Shown piece by piece: positions 55,797-64,000 of a stretch of DNA of 64,000 nucleotides. The notes beneath the pieces are model-generated. The model searched no databases, was not told the DNA's origin, and worked only from the letters and a program-made list of their open reading frames with translations. The position numbers and the translations under genes are program-made. Positions within the stretch are counted from its first letter, which is position 1; every line of letters begins with the position of its first letter. This DNA is from Astrocystis sublimbata (lineage: Eukaryota; Ascomycota; Sordariomycetes; Xylariales; Xylariaceae), in assembly GCA_022453515.1 (NCBI GenBank), contig JAJNNY010000006.1:248001-312000 (forward strand). The letters run 5' to 3'.

Positions 55797-58700
55797 GTTC
55801 GCGTCGATGCCCAGGCTGTCAAGTTTGCCGGTGCTGTTCTCTAGCCTTTGCACCTCTGCGGGTACTCAGTGGTGACGTTCTCGACGATGAGCTGAGAGCT
55901 CTCGTGTGCGTGTTCGTGTGTATAGATGGCTGTGTTTTTTCCTTCTGCCGGCTTGCGGCGGACAGCTCTCAACCCACCCCGATTCACGGTCGGGGGGTGC
56001 CTCCTCGTCGTCGTTCGGCGTCAGCGCGTGGTTCGCAGAGATAATCGATATATGTGGGCTGGACAGGTGCCGTGAGCATCTGATGGGTAAATGAGAAGAA
56101 GTCGTCGTGGTATGTTTGCTGATGCATTGGCAGGTGCGAGAAAATACTGGCCGTTGGCGTTTTCGATCGAACGGTTGCTTGGATTACGAGGTGGTTCACC
56201 AAAAGGTGGTGGTAAGGAAGGTAAATATTAAACCAGGCAATGAATGGGAAGAAGTGTGTGTAGGGTGCCTTGGGCTTGTGCCTACAGGAGGTACTTAGGC
56301 ATCTCAGGTACCTGGCGGGCCCTGGACAAGGTTAATGTGGGTCAGTAAGTAGGTATCTGCACAGCAAGATTTGGTGCAAGCATACAAGTGGACATCAAAA
56401 ACACGAAGGTTTCACGAGCCAAAAAAAACCACCTGAGCAGGGCAAGTACCGCCCGAGCCGCCCACATACCTACGCGATACCTGCAATTACGGAAGTACCG
56501 TGGTACCTAGATACCTGTACTTAGTGGTCATCTGTCCAGGTCATCAGCTACAGTGGCCCCCTAAGAGATGTGCTATGCTACCCAGGAGTCAGGACTCTCC
56601 TGACGGAACCAGACGGGACATTGCAGTTTCAGCAAAAAAAAAAAAAAAGATTACGAGTATACTCGCCGCTCCCACCAATTTGGAACACCTCCTTCAGTAA
56701 CAAGCCTCGACAAGCCCCCGTCCCGCACTGCTCAGTAGAACCTGAGGTCACAAGTTCATTTGTTCAACCTCGAAGGTAGAGGACTATTTGGCTTGAATAC
56801 ATGCAAAACAATTCGGAGGTTTAGTTTAATAACCTTGTATCCCGAGTCCCGTTACTGCAATTTCTGAGTTCGACCCCTCGGAATATCGCCCCCTTTCGAT
56901 TTTTTGCACACGGCGCAGTGCATGTTCGCTTCTGCGCTCAACTTGCGGCGCCAGAGTTCAACCTGCTTGGCGGTGGGCACCGCAATCGAAAATAGCAGGA
57001 GCTGGGCTGGTGCTAGTCTACATCTGGGGAGAGCGCAACCAACGGCTCCCAGACATGCCAGATCAAGCGGAACGCCGCATCCCGTCATTTAGTGGCAATC
57101 CACCTCCCCCAAACCCCCGTAACCTATCGTTTTGCCTCCAAGTGACAATGTACATACATGTACGGTACTTAAAATAGCACCACGTCTCTACATATTCAAA
57201 ATCTTGGGTACTTCCATGGCAAGTCGAATAACCTGACGCATATAGGACGAACAGTACACTTCTTAATATTGCAATGTTAACTCTATCTCCATTTTCATTT
57301 TTGGTAGTGACTCATGACATCGAGACCGTCTCCTCAAACGCCATCCAACCATATCAAACTGGGCAGTGCTTTGGGACGTGGGTTACTGAAAAATGAATCA
57401 CGAGATAAGGTTAGGTAAGACGTGGAACAACACCATTGTGTGTTTCTTCTTCTTCTTCTTATTGTTTTGGTCTGACCAGTAGTATCATGGTAAGGATCTT
57501 TTTGTTGTTCTTGCCAGGAAGCGTTAACTACAGCTGGCACCAACACGTGGCCAGATCAGAGGACTATTCTACCAAACCAGTACAATAGGCCGCAAGTTCA
57601 TCACGTTTCAGGTAGCCACATTCAGACGGTTGGTTCTGGTTTAAGCCAGGCAGCGAAGCTCATTGTTGTTGGCATGGCCAACATATTCTGTCGCCATCAG
57701 TGCGCTCAAGCCATGAGACCCATAGAACATGACTCTGTATTTTTATCCTCAAACGCGACTCTGGCTCCCCGTATCGAAGAGCTTAGGCTTGGTTCTGGTT
57801 GGTCGTACCCTTCGCATTGTTGTTGCAGCTTTGACTGTACTCCTGGAGGGTGTATTGTTGGCAGGTACAGAGTATCATCTGGCGGGTTGCGACGTAGGTG
57901 AGGGTGCCACAATGTCGGACCATCATCAATGGTTCCACCCTCCGGGTCACTGTGTGAATCCACGACATAGATACGAGTAGATATCATTGTTGCTAAATTC
58001 CTGAGTCCCATGAAGGTACATGTCATGAATTCGCTTCCTGTTCGGTCAATATGCCGCTTCCTTCAATCCCCAGCATACTGATCGTACATCGACCGGCTTA
58101 GTTGTCAAGCTGCATCTTCGTCGTTGTTGAAGGTACTAGTAAGGACTTTAACTAGCCCCTATATATGCCTTCTTCAGGCTGCGGAAGTGGTAAAACCGGC
58201 CCTGTTTCCAAGTCAACGTTTTCCGCATGCCCCATAAGCATGATCCAAAGTTCTGCTCTGTCTAGGTATTTCAGACGGTACCTGTGGTACTGACAACTAA
58301 TTTCCCTCACACACAGCTATGTTCCCTTGGTTTTATACAGATCATAGCATGAGCTTTGCAGACGCCGGGTATACCCGCCGAAGGCGATCTCAAACGCAAT
58401 CATCTTCGCCCGAGGCTTGATCATTCCCTTATTCTCATCCATTTTGTTGAAAAAACAACCCCCCCACCCCCACTAAAGAAAGCGTGGCTAACGTTGTCAT
58501 TGTTGCCTATTAACTCATTCAAACATATTGAGTTACTGGTCAGTAGGATTTCGAATTCTATTGCAGTCAACCAATACATAAATCATTGTTATATGGCCAA
58601 AGGGCGTCAGAGACCTGTTTTCCCAAGTCTCGTGCCGTTAACCTAATAATTACAGTGACCAGCCGTGACAATATCGTGGTGTGATTTGATAGATGGTTAA

Positions 58701-58850
58701 ATGCTGATTATCATATATGTGTCTTTGAACCAGCATACAAACAGGTCAAGTAGGATGCTCAAGCAAACCAGGCGTATCAGAGATCGATGTGCCCAAACGC
58801 ACGCGAAAGAACTCCATCCACTATACCAACTGACGTTTCCTCGTCTTCTA
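55797..58850. other. Gene-poor intergenic region between S6K-like kinase and dus4
   Basis: Left 300 bases are probably the kinase leader. A 15-base A run lies at 56634-56648; CTTCTTCTTCTTCTT near 57445; GGTACCTGGCGGG and TACCTAGATACCTG motifs at 56305-56520. No coding region could be supported. Confidence 0.5.
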
Positions 58851-60087
58851 CTACAATGTGTCCATAGTCAGCCGTGTGAGAGGTTCATTCCTTTTCGCCC
58901 TTTTTATTTCGTCCATGAAATCTATGACATCCAGCCAGGTGGCCATCTCATTCAAGCGAATGCGCTCTGCTTTGCTCAACAGCGCGCTGCTGCGATCAAG
59001 ACCAAATCCAGCTCCGCACATCTCGGCCAGATGATGAACACCGATTTTCAGGGGCAATGGCGCGCGTGCGACGTTATTCATGAAGACGTCAACGGATTCC
59101 CACGTACACGTGGCGTGGCCGGCGAACAACGCCGGGTTGGTGAGTAGAGCGCGGGCGGACATCAAGCCTGCTAGCTTCGGGAGATGAGGTCGTGTGTTTC
59201 CGGATGCTGGAACTCCATTGGGATCTTGGTTGTATGCTGTGGATGTGAAGGTAGGCTGCTGCTCCAGTAGATGAGAGGTATACGGTAGTGCCGAGAGCGT
59301 AAACACATCGCCGGAGACGAGAATGGGGAGTTTGTCTCCGAACATATCAGTCAGGAGCTCCAATGCTTCTAGGTTGATAGGTACACTCGACTGTGTATAG
59401 CGTGTTCGCGGGTGTATCGTCAGCCAGTCTATGTTCCGGTTCTGCTCGTCCCCCAACACCGTGTTGATGAAGTCTACCGTTTTTCGCAGGTCTTTATGTA
59501 CCCGGATCTTGACGCTCACGCTCCTCCCTTTCCCCTCCAAGTTCTCTATATCTGCTTCTTTGCCGACACCCCATCCTTCTTCCTTGAGGCGGTCTCTTGT
59601 CGCCACAACCATATCACGCACGAGTTCTCGCTTCTCCATGAGGGCGGCGCCTAGAGTCTCTGCACAGGCCCAAGACTGCGGACAACCACAATTGAGGTCG
59701 ACGCCATTGACGAAAGGTGCTACAAGGCACGAAGCCCTCGCCAGTTCTAATGAGGAGTTGCTTCCGAATTGTGCTATGGTCGGCGGGCCGGTGGTGGACA
59801 TGGTCAGGTCAAAATCTCTCGCATAACTACTACGGTTGAACTCCTTCGCCAGGATCATGGGCGACCAGCAAAGATGCGTCCCGAAATGGTGTACCGTTTG
59901 TCTGAAAGCTAGTTTGGAATATCTAACCATTGGGGCGCAGGCATAAACTAGATGCCGGCCCTTGGCGACATCGAAGATCTTGAGCGGGCTGTCGGAATTA
60001 GTACGCAACAATATCAATGAGGTCAAGAGACTAAAGTTACTGTGTCCTCGCGCAAGTTTGCCGCTCTTGGTCTGTATGACGACCCAT
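58851..60087 (-). CDS. dus4: tRNA-dihydrouridine(20a/20b) synthase Dus4
   Basis: A flavoprotein that reduces uridines 20a/20b in the tRNA D-loop. Preferred model: exon 60041-60087 (MGRHTDQERQTCART) and 58851-59988, 52-nt intron with GTAACT donor, TACTAAT branch and GACAG acceptor; 394 aa, starting into HPLKIFDVA and ACAPMVRYSKLAFRQ. The alternative is an unspliced frame from ATG 60098 (415 aa), which inserts a hydrophobic stretch unlike the family. FMN/substrate features visible: NCGCPQSWACAETLGAALM, with the likely catalytic Cys in this segment; VSVKIRV; LTIHPRTR; and LPILVSGDVF. The GDVF and GLMSARALLTNPALF motifs fit the TIM-barrel Dus family. A Dus4-specific assignment rather than Dus1/2/3 is from the CAPMVRYSK and NCGCPQ pattern. 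Confidence 0.9.
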
Positions 60088-61441
60088 CTTTGCCACATTC
60101 GTGTCTTTCTCTCTATATCATGTTGTCCGCGTGCTAATTGCGGTAGTCCGTTGTGTGGTTGGATGCAGTTGCTATATTGACGCGGTCATAAGTTCTCGTG
60201 AGTTTTTACACGCATGCAATCTCCAGTTGCTAGAAATTCGTCTCGTATTAAGACTGCCAGGGAGCCTCACTCGTCAAGTGTGAGCAATCGTTGTGTAGAG
60301 TGGGGTGGTTCGTTCGGTGGGTATTGAAGAATTCACAGCCCTTTGAGTTCGACAGGTACGTAGAAAATACATTCGGGATCTCAATGTGCATACAGCCTCT
60401 TGCGCTAAGTGGTGTGTACCTAGTACCTAGTGTAAAAATGTAACGTGATTTATACGCCCCAGATACTGTGCTATTGAAATAAGTCTACATAATCGCGTCG
60501 TGGACAGTACGTAATCAGTTACTCTACAAGAAAGAATATGGGGGATCAACATAGGTAGTATTCATCCTGAACGGGAGCTTAGTGATAATACTGAGCAAGG
60601 GAGGCTTATTTGACTTTCGCACCGCGAGCTGGGGCTGATCTAATCTTGGGCGAACTTGAACCTATCAACCTGGGTTCGAGATTTTAGGAAGGAAGTATCA
60701 TGGTCCCGGACTATTGCATCTCGCGAGAGCTTATCTCCGTCGTCCAGTTTCAGCAGTCTTGACCATTTCACAACCTTGACGATTTGTGGGCAATGACAAG
60801 TGCTCAGAACATTTGCAGCATCAGCGGGTCATACATCGCTTTAAACAGCCGCTAAATCCACAGTCTCCTCAGGTCAACCTGGCCATGCTATTATACTATA
60901 TTGTATGAATTGGTAAGCAAGCCTACGTCGCCAGGGTCATTATTGACGTACTGGGAAACTGTGTAGTGACCACTGTTCTCCCAAGTAGTGTGAAGAGCCC
61001 GGCGGACGATCAGCATAGGTCGTCGTGCGACCGGATATATCGTTTCTTCTCGTAATCCGATCCGGGCCCCCGGGATAGAAACTGGAGGATAGATAAACGC
61101 GAGATGTGGATGTCCTCGATCTTAACCCCGTTCAGTGGGGATCACTGAACAAAATTGTCCCTAGCTTCAGCCTAGGAGACGCGGAGCTACTCCATGCTCG
61201 GAGTTACCAGTTGATGCGTGAGGGCCATCCCTGGAGGGGACCGCTAGCTACTTGAGTAATATATGAACGTAGTTTTTAACAGCTCCAAATAGTATATAAA
61301 AGATTGTGCTTTCCCACCGGAGGTTGTATTATCGACAACAATAATTCTGGCTATTACCATCTATCTATCGCTCACAACGACTTTACCTCCTCCCACCATT
61401 ATCCGCCCCTTCATCAACGCGGGGCTAAATCACGTTCCACG
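60088..61441. other. Divergent promoter region between dus4 and the reductase gene
   Basis: Shared upstream region of dus4 (minus) and the aldo-keto reductase (plus). Contains ACCTAGTACCTAG near 60418 and a clear TATA box at 61293. No gene or tRNA could be supported; GGGTTCGAGAT near 60670 resembles a B box but has no A box or cloverleaf. Confidence 0.55.
61293..61300 (+). promoter_or_regulatory. TATA box (TATATAAA) of the aldo-keto reductase gene
   Basis: TATATAAAAG lies 142-149 bases before the ATG at 61442. It is the cleanest TATA element I noticed beside a gene here, and fits an inducible promoter (inference). Confidence 0.55.
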
Positions 61442-62630
61442 ATGGTTCAACTTCTCGGTAAAGAGGCAGGCACCACGGGCTTCGGCCTTATGGGCTTCAC
61501 GTGGCGCGCGAAGCCCTGCTCTCAAGAGCAAGCCTTTGAAGCCATGAGAGAAGCTATCCAGCAAGGCAAGATATTCTGGAACGCAGGCGAGTTCTATGGG
61601 ACCCCAGAGTATAACAGTTTGGGTAGGCACCTCTAGAGAAGCACCACCCACACCACAAGAGGATGAATCTGACATCTCCAACTACCCAGTGCTGCTTGAG
61701 AGGTACTTTGAGCGGTATCCAGAGGACGCCGATAAGATTATATTGAGCGTGAAGGGTGGAATTAGCCTGACAGATCATCGCCCTGATCAATCTCCAGAAG
61801 GGATACGTCGCTCCCTCGACAACAGTATTGGGCAATTAAAGGGGCGAAAGAAGTTGGACATTTTCGAGTTTGCTCGTCGTGATCAAAATGCGGATATGGC
61901 GAAGGCGTTTAATATTGTCCAAAAAGAGTATATTGAAACAGGCAAGATCGGTGGTATAGCGCTTTCCGAAGTGCGAGCTGAGTGCGTATCTGCAAACCAT
62001 CCATATCTGTCGAGTCTGGTCACTTGCTAACTTCAGAACCCTTATAGGACGATTCACGAGGCTGTTAAGCACTTGACTGCGGCCAAGATTGTGGCTGTGG
62101 AAGTTGAGCTCTCACTGTGAGTCTAGCTGTTGCAGTCGCCTGTAATCTCTACAAAATATCTAATTCTTCGTTCTAGGTTCGCTACGGATATCCTGCACAA
62201 TGGCGTGGCTAGAGCTTGTGCACAATATAACATCCCCCTAGTGGCATATTCCCCAATGGGGCGAGGCTTTCTCACTGGGCAGATCAAGACGTATGACGAT
62301 GTGCCTCACGAGCTGAAAAACTCACCGAGATTCCAGCCAGGCGGCAATTTCGAAAACAACATCAGACTGGTACATCAAGTTGAGGAACTAGCAAAGCATA
62401 AGAGCTGCACACCAGCCCAGCTTGCCCTCAGCTGGGTAAGAGCTTTGAATGGGCGTCCGGAAATGCCTGCGATTATCCCTATACCGGGTGCTACCACGGT
62501 AGAACGCGTGAGAGAGAATGCCAAGGTGGTTGAACTGACCGATAACGACATGGCTTCGATTGACAAGATTCTGAGCGAGTTCAAGCCAGTGGGCCGTCGG
62601 TATCCTGATTTCGTACCAATTGAGACGTAG
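61442..62630 (+). CDS. Aldo-keto reductase, pyridoxal reductase (Plr1/AKR8)-like
   Basis: NADPH-dependent reductase fold; relatives reduce pyridoxal to pyridoxine. Four exons, 61442-61622, 61690-61981, 62048-62116 and 62177-62630, with 67, 66 and 60-nt introns (GTAGGC, GTGCGT and GTGAGT donors), 331 aa. Motifs: FGLMGFTWR near the start, FWNAGEFYG (46-53), LSVKGG (80-84), LDIFEFARRD (117-125), ALSEVRAETI across intron 2, YSPMGRGFLTG, and the NADPH-binding IPIPGATTVERVRENAK. Relative to the usual AKR tetrad Asp-Tyr-Lys-His, the Asp position is N47 and the His position is A122, while Y52 and K82 remain. I recall the same substitutions in fission yeast Plr1. The pyridoxal assignment is by motif resemblance; a general aldo-keto reductase is the alternative. 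Confidence 0.88.
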
Positions 62631-64000
62631 GAGAACAGTGAGCCATGGAGCACGCATCTAGTTTGAAGTTAGCTAGCGAAATATAGAATGGGAACCGATG
62701 CTAGCAATATATCGAATTTGATATGGCGTATGATCAGGCAAGAAAGGTTTCCACATGTGTCAAGCCATGGGCTCTATTGAGTATTGCAGAATTCTTGAAA
62801 TGTGCATCATATACACGCTGGAAGGGGGGGAACAGGGAAGCACACAACTTACTACTATTCGAATCAGACACGACGTTCACCTCGTAAGACCAACTAACCC
62901 ACGTCTGAGGCCAGCGGAACAAGTAGAGATAGCCAATCGTGACCGATTGCTGGCGATTGCTGGCAATTGCAGACTTAAATGACGCCGAGTCAATCGGATT
63001 TGCACACTGGCAGCGAGCAAGACATACCTACTTACTACCAAATCATCTAGGTAGTTCGCGTTAAAGAATAGAAATAAGGTTGAGTGCGGCCCGTAGTAGA
63101 CACCCGACACACGTCGATTGTAGATGAATTTTGTGCAAAGAATGGGTCTCGAGGGTCAAGGCGTCTTAGACACCACCCCCCACTTTTGATTCGATATCGA
63201 TACCATGCGCCATGGCCAGCACGATCAATCTTCCACTCGTTGGACCCGTAGGTAATTTCGTAATGCCATCCTCGCATAATGTGGCACGCCAAGGGCCAAA
63301 CCCAATCGGATTATAGCGCTCCGGTATCATCAAGTCTTACGCGTTTAGATACGATGAACAATGGTGATGGCTGCAAAGACGGGTGCCGGATTTGTGCTTG
63401 TTGGAATTGTCTTGAGTACTGAGAAATGAGAAATAATAGTGAGGATTCATCCGAGGTCCTATACCTAAAACGCTTGACAGACTATACTAAGCAGAAGGGG
63501 CTGCCTCCGGTGACCTTGAAGCAATATGTTTCTGGACCAATAAAGAAGACGGGTTTCTGACGAATTACTCATTGTTTAATAAGTCTTATTCGCATTTCAA
63601 TATAAAAAGATGTATACGTAGATCCTCTGATGCGAATAAGGATGCTTCAATTTCGGAGAGAACCTCTCACGGACAGGAATTTTGTTGTACAGGCCCAGCC
63701 GAGCCAGCTGAAGGCATGCCGCATGTGCTCATATCCCATAGCGACATTGAACTTTGAGCACGGACGATGAGCTAGACATGTAGCCCCCTTTGCAGAGCCC
63801 TTAGTTTGCATTAGCTCCCCGCTCCGAGCAGGCGGCAGGCGAGACAGGATTCAGTCCTGAACTTGTTGGACGAAGTGCCGCTATGATCGAACCAAATGTA
63901 CCTAGTAGAGACAGATGCCACCTTCAGCCACCACTTTCTTGATGTGACTGGGCCATAGCTCCATATGTATATTTTTGAAGCCCAGCGGTACCTCCTAGGT
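62631..64000. other. Reductase 3' flank and right edge of the window
   Basis: No complete gene. GGTAGTTCG/TACCTACTTACTACC motifs near 63030. A short coding-like stretch at 63426-63757 is listed separately. Bases 63760-64000 show nothing beyond CCTAGT/CCTCCTAGGT motifs. Confidence 0.5.
63426..63757 (+). pseudogene. Possible frameshifted gene remnant
   Basis: A 44-codon frame from ATG 63426 (MRNNSEDSSEVLYLKRLTDY, then KQKGLPPVTLKQYVSGPIKK) stops at 63558-63560. Around that stop another frame takes over (LTNYSLFNKSYSHFNIK...) and stays open to 63757. Both halves have protein-like composition and the frame change is a single small slip. It may be a decayed gene, an exon of a gene continuing to the right, or chance. 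I recognise no family. Confidence 0.3.

Noticed and set aside
55984..56070. ATG-initiated minus-strand segment MLTAPVQPTYIDYLCEPRAD upstream of the S6K-like kinase, considered as its first exon
   Set aside because: The only nearby donor leaves two bases of a codon whereas the CCCGCAG acceptor needs one, so the frame to the kinase is not kept.
60640..60690. Possible tRNA B box (GGGTTCGAGAT)
   Set aside because: No cloverleaf could be drawn and no A box precedes it.
1..64000. Search for CRISPR arrays, terminal inverted repeats, long direct repeats or a secondary-metabolite gene cluster
   Set aside because: No regularly spaced repeats, no transposon ends and no polyketide, peptide-synthetase or terpene genes were seen; a dot-plot would be the decisive test for long repeats.

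Overview
The window is nuclear DNA from a filamentous ascomycete (Pezizomycotina), most likely a Sordariomycete. The signs are compact genes with 50-200 nt GT-AG introns and CTAAC/CTAAT branch points, fungal-specific proteins (Cch1, Abp1, Nar1, Atp14, a DOMON-b561 protein, Plr1-like reductase), and intergenic DNA full of short palindromic CCTAGG/GGTACC/TAGGTA sequences. The taxon is inferred from protein families and sequence style, not from a search.

Layout: 1-1480 is the 3' end of the Cch1 calcium channel gene, followed by a small hypothetical gene (4005-4295), a PICOT-type monothiol glutaredoxin (minus, 5746-6607) and a three-finger C2H2 protein resembling the INO80 subunit Iec1 (minus, 7726-8891). 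The actin-patch protein Abp1 (10859-13490) is divergent from the zinc-finger gene. Next come a CYSTM mini-protein (16144-16797), a four-exon four-TM protein (minus, 17542-18371), Nar1 (19214-20968) tail to tail with a SUZ-domain protein (minus, 20999-21913), an unrecognised two-exon small gene (22710-23126), an AT-hook-like nuclear protein (25082-26464) and a GFA/CENP-V zinc enzyme (27799-28350). After a gene-poor 5 kb lies the Sch9-type C2-AGC kinase (33539-38018), probably with a 1.7 kb first intron. A further gene-poor, visibly AT-richer stretch (about 39.6-42.6 kb) precedes a minus-strand run: Atp14 (42794-43592), cyclin T/K (44746-46344), Prp4 splicing factor (47147-48787), DOMON-cytochrome b561 (49578-51077), an S6K/Psk1-type AGC kinase (54267-55796) and Dus4 (58851-60087). 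A plus-strand Plr1-like aldo-keto reductase (61442-62630) closes the gene content.

Most genes are housekeeping and unrelated in function. Loose links are two cytosolic Fe-S proteins (Grx3/4-type glutaredoxin and Nar1), two presumptive TORC1-effector AGC kinases about 16 kb apart (Sch9-like and Psk1-like), and several RNA or transcription factors (cyclin T/K, Prp4, Dus4, SUZ protein). I found no biosynthetic cluster, CRISPR array, intact transposon, rRNA or tRNA gene. I also found no convincing evidence of a new multi-gene system. The most unusual items are the uncharacterised small genes, the long Sch9 leader intron, the recurrent intergenic palindromes and the gene-poor AT-rich tract. Exon structures were derived by hand from splice signals and reading-frame continuity.
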